Positions 51,953 through 61,129 of a DNA stretch of 64,000 nt are shown here, in pieces; position 1 is the stretch's first letter; each line of letters begins with the position of its first letter. The notes under the pieces are model-generated. The model was not told where the DNA came from, ran no database searches, and saw only the letters and a list, made by a program, of their open reading frames with translations. The stretch is from positions 62,001 to 126,000 of the forward strand of contig OZ242304.1 in NCBI GenBank assembly GCA_965207915.1. The letters run 5' to 3'. The position numbers were made by a program, and so were the translations under genes. The DNA comes from VXNJ01 sp009840625. Lineage in GTDB: Bacteria > Chloroflexota > UBA11872 > VXNJ01.

Positions 51953-52903
51953 TCAAACGTCCCGATCCGCGTGCAAACCGGCGAATTCGACGCCGGTCAA
52001 CTGCGCCGACATCTCCCAGACCCGTTGCGCATGCGGCTCGCTGCGGGACAGCCGTGAAGACGAAACCAGGACCGGGTGCCCGCGTTCGCCGAAGAGGCCC
52101 CGCGGGCCGTAATACTGCCCGCCGACCGCTTCCGGCGCGGTGGCCGCGCGCAGTATCGGGAGGGCCCCCATCGGCGGTCCCTGGATCAGCCTGCTTCGCA
52201 GCCACTGTCGCCAGCGCGGGCGCCTTCGCCCGAACCGGCTGCCGAGATTCGTCGCCGTGTAGCCGGGATGGGCGGCCAGCGAAGCGGCGTCGATCCCGGC
52301 CCGGCTGAAAAGGCGTTCCAGGTGATAGGCGAACAGCAGGTTGTAGAGCTTCGAGCGCGCGTACGCGCCCCAGGTGGAGTAGTTGGCTTCGGAGTGCATC
52401 AGCCCTTCGCGATCGATCCGCCCGAAACGGTGCATCAGGCTGCTCACCGTCACGATACGCGACCCGGGGGTTCCGGCGATCATGCCGAGCAAACGTCCGG
52501 TCAGGGCAAAGTGGCCCAGGTGGTTGATCCCGACGTGGAGCTCGAACCCGTCGCGGGTCCGCAGGTAGGGCGCGGCCATTACTCCGGCGTTGTTGACCAG
52601 GATGTCGAGACTTGAATGACGTCGCTGGAATTCGTCGGCGAAATCGGCGATCGACTCCAGGCAGGCCAGGTCGAGATCCATCAACTTGGCGCGCGCCCCG
52701 GGCACTGATGCCCGCAACCCGGCTAGGGCGGCCCCGCCCCGTTCGGGCGAGCGACAGGCCAAGATCGTCTCGGCCCCCTGCCGGGCCAATTCGACCGCGG
52801 CGGCGTATCCGGTCCCGCTGCTGGCCCCGGTCACCAGGGCGATCCGCCCATTCAGTTCGGGGATGTCCGCAGCCGTCCAGCGACCGGACCATCTGCCGCC
52901 CAC
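51953..52903 (-). CDS. Short-chain dehydrogenase, retinol-dehydrogenase-like
   Basis: 316-residue SDR. The NAD(P)-binding TGASSGTGYAAA is followed by LACRSPERG (Arg after beta-2 suggests NADP). NNAGVMA, VSSLMH with the catalytic Ser, and YARSK with Tyr and Lys complete the active site. The longer C-terminal substrate region is typical of the WWOX/retinol-dehydrogenase-like group found in many bacteria. Substrate unknown. A near-parallel frame covering the same bases is a shadow. Confidence 0.88.
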   Translation of the reverse strand: MGGRWSGRWTAADIPELNGRIALVTGASSGTGYAAAVELARQGAETILACRSPERGGAALAGLRASVPGARAKLMDLDLACLESIADFADEFQRRHSSLDILVNNAGVMAAPYLRTRDGFELHVGINHLGHFALTGRLLGMIAGTPGSRIVTVSSLMHRFGRIDREGLMHSEANYSTWGAYARSKLYNLLFAYHLERLFSRAGIDAASLAAHPGYTATNLGSRFGRRRPRWRQWLRSRLIQGPPMGALPILRAATAPEAVGGQYYGPRGLFGERGHPVLVSSSRLSRSEPHAQRVWEMSAQLTGVEFAGLHADRDV

Positions 52904-53000
52904 GGGTCAACCTCCCAAATCTGCAACCCGGCCAATCATGCCCGTCGGGTCACCAAAATTTTCCGGAATCGGCCGCGGCGCGGGCACTCTCTCCCGCGGA

Positions 53001-53621
53001 CTAGGGACCAGATTTCCGTCCGATGCGGCGGTGGGTCCAGCCAATGCCGGCGCGGCCCGCGATGGCAAACGTCGCGGCGAGGAAATTAAACAGGATGTCG
53101 ACCGGATCGAAATGGCGGCCGGGGATAAACAACTGCACCAACTCGTCGAGCGTCCCGACCAGGGTGGTGAGCACGAGCGCCCAGAGCCAGGCGAAGGGCA
53201 CCCGGCGGCCTCCGGCGACCCGTTCGGCCAGCGCGGCATAGACGAATGCACCCAGGACCGCGTATTCGACCAGGTGCGAGCGTTCCGCCAGCACCGCGGT
53301 GCGCAGGAACAGCATCAACAGCATGGCGGTCGCCCCGACCGCGATTACCAGGTTTAGACCGCTCGGCCTTTGGTTCAGGCCCTGGATGAGAACGGTGGCG
53401 GCAACCAGGATCATGCCGGCCAGGAATATGAACGCCGCGGCCGCCTCGAGCAACCCGGCAGCGGCCAGCTCCCCGGCCAACCAGCCACCAAACCCCAGGG
53501 TCGCGAAGATCGCCGCAATCACCGCTAGCACCAAGTACCACATGCGGCGCTCGCGAGTTGACGCGAATAGCCCTGCTGCCGCCCAGTTTGCGAAACGGCG
53601 ATCCGGTGGACCCGGATTCAT
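53001..53621 (-). CDS. VanZ-like membrane protein
   Basis: 206 residues with five or six hydrophobic segments. The C-terminal half fits the VanZ-like family: VEYAVLGAFVYAAL, TLDELVQLFIPGRHFDPVDILFNFLAATFA, with the conserved DE-x-x-Q...GR-x-x-D-x-x-D-x-x-x-N pattern. VanZ-like proteins are linked to resistance against teicoplanin-type or other lipophilic antibiotics, but most are uncharacterised. ATG 53621. Confidence 0.82.
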   Translation of the reverse strand: MNPGPPDRRFANWAAAGLFASTRERRMWYLVLAVIAAIFATLGFGGWLAGELAAAGLLEAAAAFIFLAGMILVAATVLIQGLNQRPSGLNLVIAVGATAMLLMLFLRTAVLAERSHLVEYAVLGAFVYAALAERVAGGRRVPFAWLWALVLTTLVGTLDELVQLFIPGRHFDPVDILFNFLAATFAIAGRAGIGWTHRRIGRKSGP

Positions 53622-53678
53622 ACAAGACCCCCGGCCAGCAAGATCTCTCCGGGCCCGGCGCGATTCATGCCAGTCGAA

Positions 53679-54284
53679 TCAGGTTGTTGCGCCGGTGGCG
53701 CGGTCGAATAGATCTAGCACCCGGTCCGAGGGCGGGGCGGTCAGGAGGCAGGCCACAACCCCGGCCAGCATCGAAACAATGAATCCCGGCGTGGCCGGTT
53801 GTACGTCCCAGATGCCGCCCGAACCACCGCTTTGCAGCGCCCAGATGGAGGCCACCAGGGTCCCCGACAGGATCGAAATGACCGCGCCCCAGCGGTTGAA
53901 GCGCCGCCAGTAGAGGGCCAGGATCGTGACCGGCCCGAACGCTGCCCCCATCCCACCCCAGGCGTAGCTGACGAATTCGAAGATCGATTCCGGATGCAGG
54001 ATCGGGATGGCTGCTCCCACACAGCCGATGACCACCAGCAGCGCCCGGCCCAGCCAAACACGCGATTTTTCCTGGATGCGAGCGGCATATTCCCGGATCC
54101 CAGGGAGGTCTCCGGTCGCAACCGCCGAGGCCAGCAGCAGCTGCGAATCGGCGGTGCTCATCACCGCCGCGATCACCGCCGTCAGCAAAAGACCGGCGAC
54201 AGCGGGATGGAAGAAAAACTCCGAAACGACCAGATAGACGCGCTCGGAATCTCCGAGCTGATCGAGCAGGCCGGCGTCGGCTAG
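53679..54284 (-). pseudogene. Sodium:solute symporter, C-terminal part (gene split by IS1182-type element)
   Basis: The frame DAGLLDQLGDSERVYLVV to the stop at 53679 holds the last six or so membrane helices of an SSS-family transporter, including AAVMSTADSQLLLASA with the sodium-site TADS and SYAWGGMGAAFGPV. It belongs to the N-terminal part at 55872-56757. Joining the parts at CTAG gives 496 codons (495 residues), in frame, through HSA-LADAGLL. Without the join there is no start, so this half is probably silent. Confidence 0.9.
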
Positions 54285-55871
54285 GAGCCTGCGCCGCAGA
54301 AACCCGTGAAGGAGGATCGCCCTTCCCGGCAAGGTGAGAATCGGTTGATCGCCACGTCCCCCGGATCCGCCCCCATGCCGACGACCTTCCGCGACTACCA
54401 TCCCGATCAGCCCATCATGATGCCGCCCGACGTGCGCGAATGGCTGCCGGCCGACGATCTTTGCTACCAGGTCTCCGATCTGGTCGACGCGATGGACCTT
54501 GCCGCCTTCTACGCCCCCTACGCCGGCGACGGGCGCCGCAACCGTCCCTACGAACCGGCGCTGATGGTCAAGCTGCTGCTGTACGGCTACGCCGTCGGGG
54601 TGTTCTCCTCGCGCCGGATCGAACGCGCCCTGCAGCGCGACGTCGGCTTCCGCTACCTGGCCGCCGGCAACCTCCCCCGCCACCGCACGATCTGCGAGTT
54701 CCGCCGCCGTCACCTGGGGGACTTCAAGGACCTGTTCGTGCAGGTGGTGCGAGTAGCCCGCGAGCTGGGGCTGACAAAGCTGGGGACCCTGGCCATCGAC
54801 TCAAGCAAGGTGAAGGCAAGCGCCTCCAGGCGCAAGGCCATGACCTACTCCCGCATGCTGGAGCAGGAGCGGAAGCTGCGCGAGGAGATCGCAGGCCTGC
54901 TGGAGCGCGCCGAGGCGATCGATGCGGCCGAGGACGAGCTGTACGGGGAGGACTCCGACGGCGGCGACGAGATACCCGAGGAGCTGCGGCGCCGCTCCGA
55001 CCGCCTGCAGGCCATCGCCGCGGCCAAGCAGCGCCTGGAGGAGAAGGCCCGCCGGTTCGACGAGAAGCGCGGGCGAAAACCCGGCCAGAAGCGCAATCCC
55101 AGGGGCGGTGCGCCCTACAAGCGCCCCTACGGGGAGCCCGACCCCGGGGCCCAGCACAACTTCACCGATCCCGAATCCTCCATCATGAACACCTCCACCG
55201 AGGGCTTCCAGCAGGCGTATAACGCCCAGGCGGCCGTGGACGGGGAGTCGCGCCTGATCGTGGCGGTGGACGTTACCGGCTCGGCCTCCGACGCCGGCCA
55301 GCTGGCGAACATGCTGGAGCGGACCGGGAACAACACCGGTCTGGCGCCGGCCGTCGTCCTGGCCGACTCCGGCTACGCCGACGAAAAGGTCTTCAGGTCC
55401 CTTGAGGAGAAGGGGATCGAGGCCTACGTGGCCCAGGGCCGCGAGGGCCGGACCGGGCGCCCGGTCCGCGGCGCGGCCCGCGCGCGCATGGCCGCCAGGC
55501 TCTCCACCGCGGAGGGCAGGAAGCTGTACGCGGCCCGCAAGCACATCGCCGAACCCCCGTTCGGCTGGATAAAGCAGGTACTGGGCTTCAGGCGCTTCAG
55601 CGTGCGGGGACTGGACAAGGTCAGGGGCGAATGGGCCCTGGTGTGCCTGGCGCTCAACGCCAGAAGGCTAAATGCGGTTAAGGCGTGAGCGGGTGGCGCG
55701 GATCCCCATGATCTGGCCCGGAATCGCGGCCGTGGGCGCGGGACGAGGGCTTGCGGCAGGCCGCAACGGCGGCGGACAGGTGCTCGGAGCGACGAAGCGG
55801 CGCGACTTCGGCGCAAAAATGATCAGCCGGCTGAAACCGGGTCGTCCGCGCTCTTCCTGCGGCGCGGGCTC
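54285..55871 (+). mobile_element. IS1182-type insertion sequence, copy 2 (1587 bp)
   Basis: Same length as the copy at 9424-11010, opposite orientation; I saw one base difference, near 55814. Inverted ends are GAGCCTGCGCCGCAGAAA and GAGCCCGCGCCGCAGGAA. CTAG is duplicated at 54281-54284 and 55872-55875. It interrupts the symporter gene between its Leu and Ala codons (CTA GCC). Confidence 0.93.
54375..55688 (+). CDS. IS1182-family transposase
   Basis: 437 residues from ATG 54375 (460 from a GTG at 54306), identical in amino-acid sequence to the copy at 9607-10920. DDE residues are in LAIDSSKV, VLADSGYA and EPPFGWIKQ. It is intact, so the insertion in the symporter is probably recent. Confidence 0.92.
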   Translation: MPTTFRDYHPDQPIMMPPDVREWLPADDLCYQVSDLVDAMDLAAFYAPYAGDGRRNRPYEPALMVKLLLYGYAVGVFSSRRIERALQRDVGFRYLAAGNLPRHRTICEFRRRHLGDFKDLFVQVVRVARELGLTKLGTLAIDSSKVKASASRRKAMTYSRMLEQERKLREEIAGLLERAEAIDAAEDELYGEDSDGGDEIPEELRRRSDRLQAIAAAKQRLEEKARRFDEKRGRKPGQKRNPRGGAPYKRPYGEPDPGAQHNFTDPESSIMNTSTEGFQQAYNAQAAVDGESRLIVAVDVTGSASDAGQLANMLERTGNNTGLAPAVVLADSGYADEKVFRSLEEKGIEAYVAQGREGRTGRPVRGAARARMAARLSTAEGRKLYAARKHIAEPPFGWIKQVLGFRRFSVRGLDKVRGEWALVCLALNARRLNAVKA

Positions 55872-56757
55872 CTAGGGCGGAATGGGCCATCAGGCCGACG
55901 GCCAGGGCCAGACCGTAAACGGCGATAAGCCAGACGACGGAGAGGTTACGGCTGCCTTCGACCCGGGCGCGGCTCTCTAGGGCCATGAACCGCTGCAATA
56001 TCCGCTGAGCACCGAACGCCCCTAACGCCCAACCGGCCGTGGAAAGGAAAAACAGGGGAGTCAGGATTGCGCCGTCGACGTCGCTGAAGGGGTTCCAGAA
56101 CCCCGTCCGGTCCTCGGCCCCGATGGTGGGCGAGAGGTTGAGTGCCAGCGTTACCGCGATCAGCAGGAGACTGGCCAGCATCAGCAGGGCCTGGAAGACA
56201 TCGGTCCGTGAAACCGCCAGGAACCCGCCAATGAGGGTGTAGGAACCCACCGCGGCCAGGGTCAACACGACGCCGGCGACAGGTTCGATGCCAAAGATGG
56301 TCTCAAGCAGCTTCGAACCCCCCACCAGGCCCGAACTTATGTAGAAGACCACGAACAGAATGGTGACCAACGATGCCAAGGTTCTAATCGCCCCCGAGCG
56401 GTCGTCGAAGCGGGTCTCGAAAAACTCCGGAATGGTGAGCGCGTCGCGAGCCTCCACCGTGTAGCGGCGCAACCGTTTGGCCAGCAGCGACCAGCTCAAC
56501 CAGATTCCTATCACTGCGCTTGCCGGGATCCACCAGGCGACTGCCCCGCCTACGTAGGCAAGCGCCGGGAGGGAGAGCATCGTCCAGGCGCTGGTGGTCG
56601 ACGAACCGGTGCTCAGGGCGGTCGTAAAACTGCCCAGACGCCGTGCCCCAAGCACGTAATCGGACATATTGCGCATCCGTCGGGCCCGCAACACCGCGAT
56701 CCCGATCAGGAGCAGGAAATAGGCTCCGAACGGCACGATGATCCATTGAGTTGCCAT
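55872..56757 (-). pseudogene. Sodium:solute symporter, N-terminal part (gene split by IS1182-type element)
   Basis: Starts at ATG 56757 with FGAYFLLLIGIAVL and carries SSS-family landmarks: the DYVLGARRLGSFTTALSTGSSTTSAWTML segment, IPEFFETRFDD and YTLIGGFLAVSRTDVFQ. This resembles PutP-type Na+/proline symporters, though other solutes are possible. Translation now runs into the element and ends in unrelated residues there, leaving about seven helices without the sodium-site partner helix in the C-terminal half. Confidence 0.9.
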
Positions 56758-57025
56758 CGCGCCTCAATCAATTGCGGTTGTCGATCGCGGAACCACATTG
56801 GCCGCGGAATCCGCCGGAAGCGGAACCGCATTGCGGTCGCGGCGAAATTCTCCCTTGCTTCGGCATTGGCCGAATTCATTCGCCGCACTCTCCGTTTTGA
56901 GCCACCTGCGGAGGATCCGACCCACATTGGAATGCGATCGGAGTTGGTCCGGCCGCGGCAAACTCGCGCAGTTACCCTATGCACGGGTGTTTGATGCTGG
57001 CCGGCATCCGGCAGCGGAGGGTTAC

Positions 57026-58310
57026 ATGGACGCGCGGAATCCATTCAATTTCCGGCACCGAGTCGTCGCGTGGCCTGCCCGCCGCACAATCGCCTTGATC
57101 AAAGCAACGTTTTCGGTTCCCCGGCCGGCCGGCCGCCGGCTTGGCGTCCGCGTGGCGGCGCTGGCGCTGCTACTGGCGGCGTTGGGGGCCTGCGAACCGG
57201 GTGCGGCCGAGTCTTCGGCTTTCCGGATCGGCGTGATGGAATCACTGACCGGCGCCGGCGAAACCTATGGAACGGTGGCGATCCAGTCCAAGACAATCGC
57301 GCTGGAAGAGATCAACGCCGCCGGCGGCATCAACGGGCGCCCGCTGGAACTGGTGGTCGAGGACTCCAAGTGCAACGCCCAGGACGCGATAAACGCCTAC
57401 AACAAGCTCACCGATGTCGAGGACGTGCGGATCATCCTTGGCACCTCGTGCAGCGGCGCCATGCTGGGCGTTGCGCCGCTGGCCGAGCGCGACGGCGTGA
57501 TCCTGTTCTCTGGCTTGGCATCCAACCCCGACATCGCCAACGCCGGCGACTACATATTCCGGACCCAGATCAGCGATATCGAAGTCGGCGAAAGCACGGG
57601 AGACATCCTTTGGTCGGATGGCATCCGCCGGCTCGCGATGATTTCCGAGGAGACCGACTACGCTGCGGGAATCCGCCGGGTTACGGGGGGGGCGGTTCGA
57701 GCAGAACGGCGGCAGCATCGTGGCCTCCGAACGGTTCGGATCGGACACGACCGACTTCAGGACCCAGTTGACCAAGTTGTTCGATTCCGAGCCGGACGCC
57801 CTGCACGTTTCCCCGCAGGGGGAGTTCTCCGGAAGCACCATCATCAAGCAGGCCCGCGAACTGGGTTTTGCCGGGCCGATCTACGCCGAAACGGTTGCGG
57901 TCGGGGCCACCGCGCTTGAAATCGCCGGCGATGCGGCGACCGGGGTCAAGGCCATCACCGCGGCCCCCGACCCGGAAAACGAGCTGGCTCAGGACCTGCT
58001 GGCCCGGTTTCGAGACCGCTATGAATACGTGACCCTGCCCTGGCACCTCGGGTCGGCCTACGACACCGTGCACATCGCCGCCGAGTGCTTGCGCCGGACT
58101 GGCGACGATCAGGACGCCGACGGGTTTCGCGATTGCCTCTACGAAATCACCTGGAGCGGCGCGATCGGCGACGGCTACAGCTTCGATTCCGACGGCGAAG
58201 TAGTGGGGCTTTCGCGCAGCGTGGTCGAAGTCCTGCCGCCCGGCGAGCGCACCCCCGAAAACTATGGATACCGGGTTCTGGGCAGCGCGGCGAAACTGGC
58301 GGCGGCCTAG
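57026..58310 (+). pseudogene. LivK-type branched-chain amino acid ABC binding lipoprotein, frameshifted at a G8 run
   Basis: Periplasmic-binding-protein family 6. ATG 57026 follows GGAGGG. A long basic leader precedes a hydrophobic helix and the lipobox LGAC. The first lobe is clear (FRIGVMESLTGAGETYG, EEINAAGGINGRPLELVVEDSKCN, GTSCSGAMLGVAP). The frame is lost at a run of eight G (57685-57692). The other frame continues RFEQNGGSIVASERFG...ALHVSPQGEFSG to the stop at 58310. Seven Gs would give one 427-residue protein. No permease or ATPase genes are adjacent. The run may be an error, a decay mutation or a switchable tract. Confidence 0.85.
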
Positions 58311-58373
58311 CATTGCGGCAATTCCGGTCACCGCGCCGCCTGCCCCGATCCGCCCTCACATGGGCACCCGAAC

Positions 58374-58402
58374 TTGACACTGACTTCAGGCGTCAATAAG
58401 CT
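58374..58402 (+). promoter_or_regulatory. Candidate sigma-70 type promoter for the DUF1800/DUF1501 genes
   Basis: TTGACA at 58374-58379, 17 bases, then TAAGCT at 58397-58402, about 38 bases before the GTG start at 58441. The -35 match is perfect and the -10 match weak. The surrounding AT-rich patch stands out in GC-rich DNA. Confidence 0.4.
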
Positions 58403-58440
58403 TTTTTAACCTGTCGAAAGACACTTTCTGAGGATGTGCG

Positions 58441-59847
58441 GTGTCGAGTAGCGATGTCGCGCTGCTAGCGCACCTGATGCGGCGCGCCGGATTCGGGGCG
58501 ACACGGTCCGAGCTGGCGGAACTAGCCGACCGCGGGTACGAAGCCGTGGTGGAAGACCTGGTCAACCCCGAGCGTTTTCCGGACATCGAGGACGACGTCC
58601 TCAAGCGCTACTATCCCAACCTGCGAAGCTGGGAGTCGATCTCGACCTTCGGCGGGGCCTGGATGTACCGGATGATCAACACCCGGCGGCCGCTGCAGGA
58701 GAAGATGGCGCTCTTCTGGCACCACGTATTCGCCACCGGCTGGCACAAGAACGAATTCGTCCCCGCCATGGTCGAACAGATCAACACCTTCCGCGACAAC
58801 GGGCTCGGCCGATTCGACCAGATCCTGCTGGACCTCTCGCGCGACCCGGCCATGATCGACTGGCTTGACAACCAGGAAAACCACAACGGCGCCATCAACG
58901 AGAACTACGGGCGCGAACTGCTCGAACTTTTCTCGATGGGTGTCGGCAACTACACCGAAACCGACATCAAAGAGGCCTCGCGGGCGTTCACCGGCTGGAC
59001 TTTCGAGCAGCCGATTCCCCTCTATCCCTACGGACACTACCCCACCCGGTTCGTCTACCGCGCGGACGATCACGATGACGGCGAAAAGACCTTCCTCGGC
59101 CACACCGGACGGTTCAACGGGCAAGACATAATTGCCATCATCGTCCGCCAGCCGGCCACCGCCCGGTTCATTTGCCGGCACCTTTACAACTTCTTCGTGG
59201 CCGACGAGCCGCAGGTACCGGCCTGGCAAACCGTGCCGCCCCAGGACCCGGAGGCGATGGCGATGCTGACCGACGCGTTCGAGGTTTCCGGCGGGGACAT
59301 CCGGTCGGTCATGCGGGTGCTGCTCAATTCGGACTTCTTCAAGCAGGCCCGGCAACGCAAGGTCAAGAGTCCGATCGAATACGTCGTCGGCACCGCCCGT
59401 CTGGCCGGCGATCAACGCTTTCCCGAACCCGGGTTGCTCGATCTGGTTGACTCGGCCGCGGTCATGGGTCAGTGGGTGTTGAACCCTCCGACCGTTGAAG
59501 GCTGGCATACCGGCAAGGAGTGGATAGACGGCGGGACTTTAAGCGAACGCGTCAACTTTGCCGCCGACCTGATGTCGGACGCCTCGCGGCCCGGCGTTCG
59601 CGAGGTCGTCGAGGTCGTGTGCAACCACGGCTCCGCCCCCAGTTCGGTCAGCGCACAGGAGTTCGTCGACCGCTGCCTGGACGGGGTAGGCGCGCTTGAG
59701 GTGAGCGACGATACCCGCGCCGCGCTGTTGCGCCATGCTGAATCCGGCGGCGGACTGGACACCGGCAAAGGCAACGGCGAATCCACCGAAAAGGTTGCGG
59801 CCATGCTGCGCCTGATCGTCTCATCCATGGAATACCAATTTGCTTAA
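58441..59847 (+). CDS. DUF1800 domain-containing protein
   Basis: 468 residues, the full DUF1800 family pattern: LLAHLMRRAGFGATRSELAEL at the start, RRPLQEKMALFWHHVFATG, WLDNQENHNGAINENYGRELLELFSMGVGNYTETDI, HTGRFNGQDII, and NPPTVEGWHTGKEWIDGGTL near the end. DUF1800 and DUF1501 genes are commonly paired in Planctomycetes and other environmental bacteria; their role is unknown, although an extracellular or surface role has been suspected. No Tat or Sec signal is visible here, which is unusual. GTG 58441 lies 6 bases behind GAGGA. Confidence 0.9.
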   Translation: MSSSDVALLAHLMRRAGFGATRSELAELADRGYEAVVEDLVNPERFPDIEDDVLKRYYPNLRSWESISTFGGAWMYRMINTRRPLQEKMALFWHHVFATGWHKNEFVPAMVEQINTFRDNGLGRFDQILLDLSRDPAMIDWLDNQENHNGAINENYGRELLELFSMGVGNYTETDIKEASRAFTGWTFEQPIPLYPYGHYPTRFVYRADDHDDGEKTFLGHTGRFNGQDIIAIIVRQPATARFICRHLYNFFVADEPQVPAWQTVPPQDPEAMAMLTDAFEVSGGDIRSVMRVLLNSDFFKQARQRKVKSPIEYVVGTARLAGDQRFPEPGLLDLVDSAAVMGQWVLNPPTVEGWHTGKEWIDGGTLSERVNFAADLMSDASRPGVREVVEVVCNHGSAPSSVSAQEFVDRCLDGVGALEVSDDTRAALLRHAESGGGLDTGKGNGESTEKVAAMLRLIVSSMEYQFA

Positions 59848-59942
59848 ACGCCCGCCGACCAGCGCACGGCCAGCCTCGCTGCGGGGCAGGCTTTGAGTAC
59901 TTGGAATTGAAAACCTTGAGGAAACCCAGGAGATAACGCGTC

Positions 59943-61106
59943 GTGGCAGCCAACGGGAAACCGCCGGTACTGGTGGTCTTGCAGCTAACCGGAGGAAACG
60001 ACTTCATGAACTCGGTCGTTCCCTACAACAGCCCGGTCTACTACGATGCCCGCCAGAGCTTGGCGATTGCCCAGGAAGAAGTCCTGCCCATCGACGGCGA
60101 ACTCGGGTTTCATCCCAATCTGGCCTCGCTCAAGGAGCTTTACGACGAGGGCACGGTCGCGATCGTACAGGGGGTCGGCTACCAAAACTCGTCCCGCTCG
60201 CATTTCCGCGCGATGGACATAATGCACACCTGCGAGCCGGAGATCGTCGGCACCGAGGGCTGGGTCGGCCGGGCCACCCGACAGCTGGACCCGGAACGCG
60301 AATCGGTGCTGACCACCGTGAACATCGGTCGCGGCATGCCTCGGGCGCTGGCCTGTCCGGGAGTCCCGATCACCTCGGTCGGCGACCTGGACAGCTACGG
60401 TTTGATGTCCGGGATTTCGGCCCTTGAGCAGCGCTCGCAGGCGCTGACCCGATTCCAGGAAATGTACGCTCCGGCGATCGGCTCCGGGCCGGTGGCCGAC
60501 TACATCGCCCGCACCGGTTTGGACGTTATCAAGGGGGCCGAGATTCTCAAGGCCGCGCCAGCCGCGTATCAATCGCGGGTCACTTACGCCGAAAACGCGA
60601 TCGCCCAGAGCCTGCGCGACGTGGCGCGCGTGCACCTGGCCGGTCTGGGCACCAGGATCTTCTATGCCCAGCACGGCGGCTACGACACCCACGCGATCCA
60701 GAACCCGACCCATCCCCGGCTGCTGTCGGAACTATCCGGCGCGATCCGGGACTTCTTCCAGGACCTGCGCGACCACGATGCCGATGACGAAGTCGCGATG
60801 CTGGTCTTTACCGAATTCGGCCGCCGCATGCGCGGCAACGGGAGCGGCACCGACCACGGCTCCGGCGGCGGCGCTTTCATCATCGGCAAAAACGTCAACG
60901 GCGGCCTTTACTGCGAATACCCGTCGCTGAACCCCAACGACTGGCTCAACGGCGAAGACCTGCGCCACACGGTTGACTTCCGCAGCGTCTACTCGGTGAT
61001 GCTCGAGAAGTGGATGAAGATGGACCCCACCGACATCGTCGGCGGCAGCTACGAGCAATTCCAGCCCTTCAAGCAGGCCGGCTCGACGGCCGCCGCTTCC
61101 GCCTGA
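59943..61106 (+). CDS. DUF1501 domain-containing protein (alkaline-phosphatase-like fold)
   Basis: 387 residues. Starts VLVVLQLTGGNDFMNSVVPYN, has ELGFHPNLASLKELYDEGTVAIVQGVGYQNSSRSHF, YDTHAIQN, and TEFGRRMRGNGSGTDHGSGGGAF, the conserved DUF1501 pattern with possible metal ligands (Asp/His). The family is related to sulfatase/phosphatase-like proteins but has no proven activity. GTG 59943 behind CAGGAGAT. No twin-arginine signal, whereas most DUF1501 proteins have one. It forms an operon with the DUF1800 gene. Confidence 0.9.
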   Translation: MAANGKPPVLVVLQLTGGNDFMNSVVPYNSPVYYDARQSLAIAQEEVLPIDGELGFHPNLASLKELYDEGTVAIVQGVGYQNSSRSHFRAMDIMHTCEPEIVGTEGWVGRATRQLDPERESVLTTVNIGRGMPRALACPGVPITSVGDLDSYGLMSGISALEQRSQALTRFQEMYAPAIGSGPVADYIARTGLDVIKGAEILKAAPAAYQSRVTYAENAIAQSLRDVARVHLAGLGTRIFYAQHGGYDTHAIQNPTHPRLLSELSGAIRDFFQDLRDHDADDEVAMLVFTEFGRRMRGNGSGTDHGSGGGAFIIGKNVNGGLYCEYPSLNPNDWLNGEDLRHTVDFRSVYSVMLEKWMKMDPTDIVGGSYEQFQPFKQAGSTAAASA

Positions 61107-61129
61107 GCGGCCGGCAGACGGGCAGGTAA

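Noticed and set aside
57685..57692. Programmed ribosomal frameshift in the LivK gene
   Set aside because: No downstream structure or known family precedent; a plain G-run length change explains it better.
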